From JADKCL01 sp046050405 (GTDB lineage: Bacteria; Bacteroidota; Bacteroidia; J057; JADKCL01): DNA of 21,165 bases. The notes under the pieces are model-generated. The model saw only the letters and a list, made by a program, of their open reading frames with translations. It was not told the origin of the DNA and did not search any database. Below are positions 16,149-21,165 of the stretch, one piece after another; positions within the stretch are counted from its first letter, which is position 1, and every line of letters begins with the position of its first letter. The stretch spans positions 1 through 21,165 of the forward strand of contig JBJOPY010000020.1 of the NCBI GenBank assembly GCA_046050405.1, written 5' to 3'. A program made the translations under genes and the position numbers.

Positions 16149-16610
16149 TCATACGATATCCTGGATGCTGCTTCCATGCTTGCCGGTATGTCCGAAGCCT
16201 CCGGCACCCCTAGCCGTCCCCGTCAGGGATTCCGCACTTTTCCACTCAACCACGGCATGCTCCGCCACGACCATCTGTGCGATGCGCTCGCCCTTCTTGA
16301 CCTCGAAGGGCTCCTTGCCATGATTGACTAGGATGACCCCGATTTCACCCCGATAGTCAGAATCGATGGTGCCTGGGGAGTTCAGGACGGTAACGCCATG
16401 CTTCAGTGCGAGGCCGCTGCGGGGTCTGATCTGAGCCTCATACCCTGTAGGGAGCTGGATGGAGAGGCCCGTGGGCACGAGACGATGCTCGCCCGGGGCG
16501 AGCAGGATGGGAGACTCGTTGGCCGCACACAAATCCATTCCTGCGGACTGCATGGTCGCGTAAGAGGGCAGTGGATTGCCTGAATGATTGATGATGGGAA
16601 CCTCGATCAT
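16149..16610 (-). CDS. dut: Deoxyuridine 5'-triphosphate nucleotidohydrolase (dUTPase)
   Basis: A 153-residue trimeric-type dUTPase that hydrolyses dUTP to dUMP and PPi, keeping uracil out of DNA and feeding thymidylate synthesis. All five motifs are present: AGMDLCAA (23-30), RPRSGLA (62-68), GTIDSDYRGE (80-89, with the catalytic-water Asp83), GERIAQMV (107-114) and RGAGGFGHTG (134-143, the flexible C-terminal lid). The motif V serine is replaced by His141, a small variation. Its ATG overlaps the TGA of the upstream pterin dehydratase by four bases, and the nucleotidyltransferase follows 16 bases after its stop. Placement in a dut-nucleotidyltransferase-TPR-DUF4292-EnvC string recurs in Bacteroidota as far as I recall. 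Confidence 0.96.
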   Translation of the reverse strand: MIEVPIINHSGNPLPSYATMQSAGMDLCAANESPILLAPGEHRLVPTGLSIQLPTGYEAQIRPRSGLALKHGVTVLNSPGTIDSDYRGEIGVILVNHGKEPFEVKKGERIAQMVVAEHAVVEWKSAESLTGTARGAGGFGHTGKHGSSIQDIV

Positions 16611-16897
16611 TTAGTCAATAGGCGTTTTTCAATGAGTCCTGCCAATTCGAAATCCAAGTCGCTGATCCCGCCAACGTCTTGCGTACTCAAGCGAATGTGA
16701 ACCTTGTTCCAGGCATTGCTCCATTCAGGATGGTGGTTCTTGCGTTCGGCCTCCATGGCGACCCTCGTCATGAAGCTGAAGGCATCCACGAAATCCCGAA
16801 ACACGAAGTCCTTTTCAATGCCATCTCTCTGAAAAGTCCAGCCTTCCAGAAACACAAGCTTCGGCTTGGCCTCCTCTTCTGAGTAATGCGCGTTCAT
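16607..16897 (-). CDS. Pterin-4a-carbinolamine dehydratase
   Basis: A 96-residue enzyme (PCD/DCoH family) that dehydrates 4a-hydroxytetrahydrobiopterin so that the pterin can be recycled after aromatic amino-acid hydroxylation. The active-site signature ERKNHHPEW contains H55, H56 and P57, followed by W63, H67 and D80 at the spacing expected for the family. Length is normal. No phenylalanine hydroxylase is in the window, so its physiological substrate is inferred from the family only. It is the first gene of the long operon. A TAATTTCG element ends five bases before the ATG. Its TGA overlaps the dut ATG (ATGA at 16610-16607). Confidence 0.93.
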   Translation of the reverse strand: MNAHYSEEEAKPKLVFLEGWTFQRDGIEKDFVFRDFVDAFSFMTRVAMEAERKNHHPEWSNAWNKVHIRLSTQDVGGISDLDFELAGLIEKRLLTK

Positions 16898-16902
16898 GTC
16901 TT

Positions 16903-16910
16903 CGAAATTA
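16903..16910 (-). promoter_or_regulatory. -7-like element heading the six-gene operon
   Basis: The minus strand reads TAATTTCG, one mismatch from TAnnTTTG, five bases before the dehydratase ATG. A leaderless or nearly leaderless mRNA for the whole operon would follow. The rest of the 16898-17117 gap shows no gene. Confidence 0.4.
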
Positions 16911-17117
16911 CAAAAGTTGGTCGGATTTTTAGGTGGGGTAGCGGAATTCGATTCCTATACCCGGATGAACCTGACTCCGGAACGGAGAGCGGGGACGCAC
17001 AGGTCGCGTTTCGGGCTGGAAGGTGTCAGCTGTGCCTTGGATCCGTGTGTCTGAGGACGGATTGTCCGGACTACTGTTCAGAAGGATGGTCTGGTTATGC
17101 CGCTACTTGCCACTTCC

Positions 17118-17669
17118 TCAAGCCATTCGTGTTTGGCGGCTGGCCACCAAACGCATGACCAGCGCATGGGTTCCGAATAAAACCGCCGTAAAAAAGAGGT
17201 CACCTGCCAGGGTGAACTTCAAAAATGGAATCGCGGCAGTGTAGCAGGCCATCAATCCGTCCCAGTTCAGGGCGTAGATGCCGTCAAAGAGCCAAACGGC
17301 AAGGTTGGTGCCCAGATAGAAGAGCACTGAACCTGTCCCGGCACCCATGGCGATCTTGCCAGCCCGCTCCAGGAAATTCGTGGCGGGAGTCCTCAGCCGG
17401 CCTCCCATCAGCGCAGGAATCACCATGCAGAGATAGACGGTCGCCATCGTGGCCCAGGGATAATACTGCTGGATCAGGAGATCGCTCAGCAGCATTCCCA
17501 CCAGTGGAACCGCGACGGCAAGGAGGCGGTTGCGAAACAGATACCCTGCGAAAAATCCTGCAGCCGCTACGGGTGTGAAATTGGCAAAATGGGGAAGGTA
17601 ACGTCCGGCGACGATCAAGCCTACTAAGACGAGGAAGATGCCTAGATGATATAGGTGTCGCTGATTCAT
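17118..17669 (-). CDS. DUF6580 family membrane protein, putative transporter component
   Basis: A 183-residue polytopic inner-membrane protein with about five or six hydrophobic segments, starting around residue 9 and ending near 172. The LPHFANFTPVAAAGFFAGY stretch and the MLLSDLLIQ turn match the DUF6580 family, whose members are named putative transport proteins and resemble the substrate-binding S components of ECF vitamin transporters. No ECF ATPase or EcfT gene is in the window, so whether it works alone or with a shared energising module is unknown. It has its own perfect -7 element in the 48-bp gap behind the DUF4430 gene, so it may be transcribed both alone and with that gene. Confidence 0.82.
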   Translation of the reverse strand: MNQRHLYHLGIFLVLVGLIVAGRYLPHFANFTPVAAAGFFAGYLFRNRLLAVAVPLVGMLLSDLLIQQYYPWATMATVYLCMVIPALMGGRLRTPATNFLERAGKIAMGAGTGSVLFYLGTNLAVWLFDGIYALNWDGLMACYTAAIPFLKFTLAGDLFFTAVLFGTHALVMRLVASRQTRMA

Positions 17670-17695
17670 AGGAAATCAATCATTTGTGATCGGGG

Positions 17696-17703
17696 CAAAG
17701 ATA
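17696..17703 (-). promoter_or_regulatory. -7 element for the DUF6580 gene
   Basis: The minus strand reads TATCTTTG, an exact TAnnTTTG match, 26 bases before ATG 17669. A TTG about 22 bases further upstream could be the -33 element. This is a promoter inside the three-gene cluster. Confidence 0.5.
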
Positions 17704-17717
17704 GGGTGTACATGCAA

Positions 17718-18161
17718 TTATTCCCCAATCTTTTTGCACGGGAGCTTGCCGTACTGTGCGTAATGCCAGTCAATGGTCTGGCCTGCCCTGACTTTCTTCT
17801 CGTCGATGCCGGTATCCGAGGCCTGGTTATCAATGCAAAACTGCCAATAGGCACCCTGGCCACGAGCATTATGTATGCCGCGAATGCTGGTCAGCAGATG
17901 CCCCATGCCGAGGTAGAGCGTATCCTCGAATCGGAATTCCGGATAGGCCTTGGCCGTGAGGTAGAGCACCTCACGCACCGTGGCATTGCCGGCAATGCTC
18001 ACTTCAGGGTAGAAAATGATGTCGCCGGATGTGGGGTCATGCACCTGCATCACGACAGACGTAGCGTTCGATGAGGGTGTATGCCCGGCATTCCCATCCG
18101 AATTGCAGCCTGCACACACGAGAATCAGCAGACCAAGGAGCCTGTCACCTCTTACTTTCAC
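17718..18161 (-). CDS. DUF4430 (transcobalamin-like C-terminal) lipoprotein
   Basis: A 147-residue probable lipoprotein: short basic N-region, hydrophobic core LLGLLILV, and Cys19 after CAG. The -3 position is Cys rather than Leu or Val, a slightly unusual lipobox. The body is a DUF4430 domain. YWQFCIDNQASDTGIDEKKV and GQTIDWHYAQY match the characteristic 'YW...N...G' and 'GD/Q-x-[IV]-x-W-x-Y' strands. This domain is classed as similar to the C-terminal domain of transcobalamin and intrinsic factor, so ligand binding is plausible but unproven. The start is GTG at 18161, only two bases after the stop of the AsnB-like gene, which argues strongly for coupled expression. Confidence 0.82.
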   Translation of the reverse strand: MKVRGDRLLGLLILVCAGCNSDGNAGHTPSSNATSVVMQVHDPTSGDIIFYPEVSIAGNATVREVLYLTAKAYPEFRFEDTLYLGMGHLLTSIRGIHNARGQGAYWQFCIDNQASDTGIDEKKVRAGQTIDWHYAQYGKLPCKKIGE

Positions 18162-18163
18162 CC

Positions 18164-19438
18164 TTATGTCTTGAGTTTTTTCTTCTTGGCAGCTGGGAAG
18201 AGGATGTTATTGAGGATCAGGCGATAGCCAGGGGAGTTCGGGAAGAGTCGAAGCTCTGTGGGATCCTCGCCGACCATGTGCTGATAATCCTCGGGATCAT
18301 GCCCACCGTAGAAGGTCCACATTCCCTCGCCCAGGTTTCCATGGATGTACCGTGCCTCACCATAGGCCTTGAGTTCTCCCAGGATGGTGACCTCCTTTTT
18401 GAGTGTGTTTTTCATGAAGGCCGTCGTCTGACCCATGAAGCCCTTGATGGTGCTGGTATGATTTTGGCAAAGCATCGTCGGAACCGGGTCGTATTTCGCC
18501 GAGAAATCAAAGAGCGTAAAGTAATCCAGTTCCTTGGGCACTGTGCGACCGAAAGCGGGATTGGCGTCGATGTTGCTGAATTCGTAGATCATCGGGTCGA
18601 GGATCAGTGTGAAGCCCTCAAATGCCAATGTGGCATCGAAATCCAAATCGGCCTGCGCAGTTGGGGATTGAGGGTCGCCGTCGAACATATAGTCGCAAAT
18701 GTCAGTTTTGGACGCTGACAAAGCGATATCATAGCTGTCCGTCGCAGAACACATGGCAAATACGAATCCTCCAGCGGAGCAAAACGCTTGGATTTTATTC
18801 ACAACGGCGAGTTTCAGCTGGCTGACTTTTGCAAAGCCATAGCGCCTGGCGATGGCCTCCGACTCTTCCACCTGGTCCTGGTACCATTGCTGCGTATGAA
18901 ACGAGGCGTAAAACTTCCCATATTGCCCCGTGAAATCCTCGTGGTGGAGGTGAAGCCAGTCATACTTCGTGAGAGAATCGTCCAGCACCTCTCCGTCATA
19001 GACGACATCGTAGGGTATCTCGGCATACGTCAGGACCAATGTAACGGCATCGTCCCATGGCTGCTTGTTTTTGGGAGAATATACGGCAATCTTAGGCGGT
19101 TTCTCCAGCTTCACCGCGTCCATGTTGACATCCTCTGAAGTCACTTCCGCGAGGATACTGGTCATGGCACCAGCCGATATTTTTTCATATTTGACGTCGC
19201 GAATCAGGAGTTCATTCTCAAACTCAGGATGTGAAATGAAAGAAAATGAACCACCGCGGTAGTTCAAGAGCCACTGTACGTCAATGTTGTGCTCAAGCAC
19301 CCAATAGGCGATCCCATAAGCCTTCAAGTGGTTGCTCTGCGTGTAATCCATGGGAATCAGAATCTGGTCAGCGGCTCTGGCATGCCAAACTGCACCTATC
19401 AGGTAGAACAGGACAATCGACTTCTGGAGCTTCTTCAT
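18164..19438 (-). CDS. Secreted 'asparagine synthetase B-like' protein of unknown function
   Basis: A 424-residue exported protein: signal peptide MKKLQKSIVLFYLIGAVWHA with cleavage probably after ARA (22). The mature body matches a Bacteroidota family usually labelled asparagine synthetase B. Its hallmark segments are LIPMDYTQSNHLKAYGIAYW, KIAVYSPKNKQPWDDAVTL, YDWLHLHHEDFTGQYGKF, FAMCSATDS and YGGHDPEDYQH. It lacks both AsnB signatures: no catalytic Cys at position 2 and no SGGLDS-type ATP loop. It is also exported, so the name is almost surely wrong. The many conserved His and Asp residues and the CSATDS turn suggest a hydrolase or amidotransferase-like fold. The function is unknown. The start at ATG 19438 gives the signal peptide; the longer frame to 19498 does not. 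Confidence 0.85.
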   Translation of the reverse strand: MKKLQKSIVLFYLIGAVWHARAADQILIPMDYTQSNHLKAYGIAYWVLEHNIDVQWLLNYRGGSFSFISHPEFENELLIRDVKYEKISAGAMTSILAEVTSEDVNMDAVKLEKPPKIAVYSPKNKQPWDDAVTLVLTYAEIPYDVVYDGEVLDDSLTKYDWLHLHHEDFTGQYGKFYASFHTQQWYQDQVEESEAIARRYGFAKVSQLKLAVVNKIQAFCSAGGFVFAMCSATDSYDIALSASKTDICDYMFDGDPQSPTAQADLDFDATLAFEGFTLILDPMIYEFSNIDANPAFGRTVPKELDYFTLFDFSAKYDPVPTMLCQNHTSTIKGFMGQTTAFMKNTLKKEVTILGELKAYGEARYIHGNLGEGMWTFYGGHDPEDYQHMVGEDPTELRLFPNSPGYRLILNNILFPAAKKKKLKT

Positions 19439-19458
19439 CTTGCCAAAGACATTGATCC

Positions 19459-19466
19459 CAAAAATA
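19459..19466 (-). promoter_or_regulatory. -7 element for the AsnB-like cluster
   Basis: The minus strand reads TATTTTTG, an exact TAnnTTTG match, 20 bases before ATG 19438. The leader would be about 15 bases, too short to hold a riboswitch. Confidence 0.5.
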
Positions 19467-19833
19467 CATCGAGACGATGGAATTTTCCCAGGGATCAAGG
19501 AAAATCTTCCTCATTCTTATTGGATTTCGACCAGCCCGCTCTCTTTCCGTTGCAAATCGCAAAGCAATGTTGGCTGTTGTATGATGTTGTCATCAGGATA
19601 TTCTATTCTGGTTTAGGCCATTGCCAATCGGTGCATTGAAAAGGTGAGATTTCAAAATAATTGTTAATTCTTTTTGAGATTTATGACTCGATGGCTATAC
19701 TTGCATCCGTTCTTTATGACGAGCATTCAGGTTGTTGTGTCACAAGTTATCAACATTTTTGATTGATGGCTCCATGATTTTGAGTTTTCTTGAAGATTTT
19801 CGTGGATAACTTGGAAAGCTGCTGGTAAGATAA
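19467..19833. other. AT-rich intergenic region between divergent genes
   Basis: No gene is visible. The stretch is more AT-rich than its surroundings. It holds a promoter-like pair at 19674-19703, an 11-base interrupted palindrome TTGTGTCACAA at 19735-19745, and two DnaA-box-like sequences: TTATCAACA at 19747-19755, and TTATCCACG on the minus strand at 19801-19809. It could be a regulatory region or, less likely, part of a replication origin. Confidence 0.4.
19674..19703 (+). promoter_or_regulatory. Promoter-like -33/-7 pair without an obvious gene
   Basis: TTG at 19674-19676, then 19 bases, then TATACTTG at 19696-19703 (one mismatch from TAnnTTTG). Transcription would start near 19710, about 160 bases before the M23 gene. 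It is either a second promoter with a long leader or the promoter of a small RNA. Confidence 0.35.
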
Positions 19834-19841
19834 TATATTTG
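19811..19841 (+). promoter_or_regulatory. -33/-7 promoter of the M23 peptidase gene
   Basis: TTG at 19811-19813, 20 bases, then TATATTTG at 19834-19841, an exact TAnnTTTG match. It ends 26 bases before ATG 19868. This is the best-formed promoter in the window. Confidence 0.6.
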
Positions 19842-19867
19842 TATGCTGTTTTAAGATTACGGATTTA

Positions 19868-20776
19868 ATGATGCAACTGCGAATCAGACTCATCGTTGGG
19901 GTTCTGAGTTTTTTACCATTGTTCTCGATACTTCCTGCTTCCCCAGCGAGGGGAGGGGGGGGGGACAAAGTAGGTGGCACCGACTCGGTGACTACGAGTG
20001 GTGGTTTAACGGTTCCAACTGAAGGCCTATCGATCAGAAGGCTGAATATATCGGTATCGGATCTCAATCCTGATTATGGGAAGGTAGCCCGCTGGGACAC
20101 CTCAGAGATCAATACCTACCACGTGGACATGACTAGGTTCCAGGACACCCTTGTCTATTCCTTTGACATCAGTGCCAATGGAATGAAATATACAATCCCG
20201 CGCTACGGCCGCGTCACCTCTGGCTTTGGCTACCGCAACCTATTCGGGAGAAGGTTCCACAAGGGGCTGGACATTGACTTGGAGACAAACGATACGATCG
20301 TCGCTGCGCTAGACGGTAAGATTCGGATCGCCCGCTATGGAAGAGGTTATGGCAACTTCGTGGTGATCAGCCACAACGGTGGACTCGAAACGGTCTATGG
20401 GCACATGTCCCAGCTGGAGGTTCATGAAGGGCAGGAGGTAAAGTCTGGCCAACCGATTGGTCTCGGTGGTAGCACCGGACAAAGCACGGGTAGTCACCTT
20501 CACTTCGAGTTGCGCGTCTTTGGCGAGCAAGTGGATCCGTCATGGGTGCTGGATCTAAACACATTGCAGCCACGCACTTCGGTGATCAAGATCGACAAAT
20601 CTTGGTTCTCCTATCTTCTGGACAATGAAGCTCCCGTGCATGTCGTCTCTGCTGGTGAGACCATTGAACAGATCGCTTTGCTGTATGAGATGGATCCCCA
20701 GTCGTTGATCCGGCTGAATGCGTTGGACGCTGCAACTACCACCGTTCCGGAAGGTACGAGGCTCAAGCTGGAGTAA
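19868..20776 (+). CDS. M23 (LytM) zinc endopeptidase with C-terminal LysM domain
   Basis: A 302-residue exported peptidoglycan endopeptidase that would cut peptide cross-bridges. The signal peptide covers ~1-28. A linker follows, then the M23 domain (~112-230) with intact zinc and catalytic residues: H131 and D135 in FHKGLDID, H179 in YGHM, and H210 and H212 in SHLHFEL. Residues ~257-302 form a LysM peptidoglycan-binding repeat. So, unlike the EnvC-like protein, this one should be enzymatically active. A run of ten G (19955-19964) encodes Gly codons right after the signal peptide, where a one-base slip would abolish the protein. ATG 19868 is followed directly by a second ATG at 19871. Confidence 0.93.
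   Translation: MMQLRIRLIVGVLSFLPLFSILPASPARGGGGDKVGGTDSVTTSGGLTVPTEGLSIRRLNISVSDLNPDYGKVARWDTSEINTYHVDMTRFQDTLVYSFDISANGMKYTIPRYGRVTSGFGYRNLFGRRFHKGLDIDLETNDTIVAALDGKIRIARYGRGYGNFVVISHNGGLETVYGHMSQLEVHEGQEVKSGQPIGLGGSTGQSTGSHLHFELRVFGEQVDPSWVLDLNTLQPRTSVIKIDKSWFSYLLDNEAPVHVVSAGETIEQIALLYEMDPQSLIRLNALDAATTTVPEGTRLKLE
19955..19964 (+). repeat. Ten-G homopolymer inside the M23 gene
   Basis: Ten consecutive G lie in the coding sequence just behind the signal peptide (residues 30-33 are glycines), preceded by another short G run. Such tracts are prone to slipped-strand mispairing and also to sequencing error. Confidence 0.9.
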
Positions 20777-20804
20777 TTCTCATTAAATGCTTTCCTTGGG
20801 TGAG

Positions 20805-20837
20805 GCGGCGGCCTGTCTTGGAGGGAAGCCGCTTTTT
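20805..20837 (+). terminator. Probable terminator of the M23 gene
   Basis: GCGGC at 20805-20809 pairs with GCCGC at 20828-20832, with an inner CCT/AGG pairing, and is followed directly by five T (20833-20837). It begins 28 bases after the TAA. The remaining stretch to 21092 shows no convincing gene, only a 6-bp hairpin (21038-21051). Confidence 0.5.
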
Positions 20838-21092
20838 GTCACGGGACAGTGCCAGGCTCCCGGCAAGCAAGCTGCCCCCATGGCATTTGGCCTTTTTTCC
20901 GAAAACCGACCGGGGCATTCAGTCAACATTGGATTCCTCCAGTTTCCCTGCCAACTCCTTCTCAGGATGCGATCAATGTGATTCCCTCCCGTTTCGGCAC
21001 CCAGCCTTCTGGCGGAAGGGGCTGGGATGGAAGCAGGGTAGCCCAGGCTACTGCCCGGCATTCATTCTTTTCAGGGATTGAACCTTTCAGTT

Positions 21093-21165
21093 TCAGGGCT
21101 CCCACTTCGTAATCGGACGGAAGAATCGATCCCAGCGGGGCCCTTGCTCATAGCTGAACAGTACG
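21093..21165 (-). CDS. Possible C-terminal end of a gene entering from the right edge
   Basis: On the minus strand 23 codons remain open up to a TGA at 21095-21093, giving an aromatic-rich tail that includes SYEQGPRWDRFF and ends in TKWEP. The composition looks like protein, and the convergent layout with the M23 gene is reasonable. One other minus-strand frame is also open here, so this is tentative. No family can be assigned. Confidence 0.35.
   Translation of the reverse strand, partial: VLFSYEQGPRWDRFFRPITKWEP

Noticed and set aside
19439..19458. Cobalamin riboswitch before the AsnB-like/DUF4430/DUF6580 cluster
   Set aside because: The predicted leader is about 15 bases, and neither it nor the 48-bp internal gap has room for a riboswitch.
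21038..21051. GTAGCC-CA-GGCTAC hairpin near the right edge
   Set aside because: The stem is only 6 bp with a 2-base loop and no T-tract on either strand, so it was not called as a terminator.
1..21165. CRISPR arrays, tRNA or rRNA genes, transposases, attachment sites
   Set aside because: Reading both strands showed no regular repeat-spacer pattern, no cloverleaf, no transposase motif and no terminal repeats. Gene content and strand layout look like ordinary chromosome.

Overview
The window most likely comes from the chromosome of a Bacteroidota bacterium, of moderate GC and perhaps a Saprospiria/Chitinophagia-type lineage (inference). Three lines of evidence support this. First, the gene families are typical of the phylum: a very long TamB beside a divergent tsaD, a DUF4292 lipoprotein in a dut/nucleotidyltransferase/TPR/EnvC-like string, a secreted 'asparagine synthetase B-like' protein, and a DUF6580 membrane protein. 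Second, most gene starts lie just downstream of the Bacteroidota -7 promoter element TAnnTTTG. Third, recognisable Shine-Dalgarno sequences are scarce. There is no sign of phage, insertion sequence, CRISPR array, tRNA or rRNA.

Layout. Positions 1-1659 hold a possible C-terminal tail of a plus-strand gene, then a minus-strand pair: a class III CoA-transferase translationally coupled to a small Rieske protein. tsaD (tRNA t6A synthesis, minus) and tamB (envelope assembly, plus, about 1600 residues) are divergent from 88 bp. A plus-strand NYN/OST-HTH RNA-binding nuclease-like gene (8089-9249) converges with an MltD-type lytic transglycosylase (9253-10884, minus). tatA follows on the minus strand with a terminator hairpin behind it.

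Positions 11386-16897 form one tightly packed minus-strand operon. In transcription order it reads pterin-4a-carbinolamine dehydratase, dut, sugar-phosphate nucleotidyltransferase, TPR lipoprotein, DUF4292 lipoprotein (LolB-like candidate), EnvC-like coiled-coil protein with a degenerate LytM domain. Most junctions overlap by 4-32 bp. Positions 17118-19438 hold a second minus-strand cluster: secreted AsnB-like protein, DUF4430 (transcobalamin-like) lipoprotein, DUF6580 membrane protein. After an AT-rich intergenic region of about 430 bp with two promoter-like signals and DnaA-box-like sites, a plus-strand M23 endopeptidase with a LysM domain carries a 10-G homopolymer in its coding sequence. 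A terminator follows, then the tail of a possible minus-strand gene.

How the genes fit together. The dominant theme is the cell envelope: peptidoglycan cleavage (MltD, M23/LysM), its likely regulation (EnvC-like), lipoprotein or outer-membrane assembly (TamB, DUF4292, TPR lipoprotein) and export (TatA). The part least explained by known systems is the AsnB-like/DUF4430/DUF6580 cluster, which looks like an uncharacterised uptake or processing module for a cofactor-like ligand.
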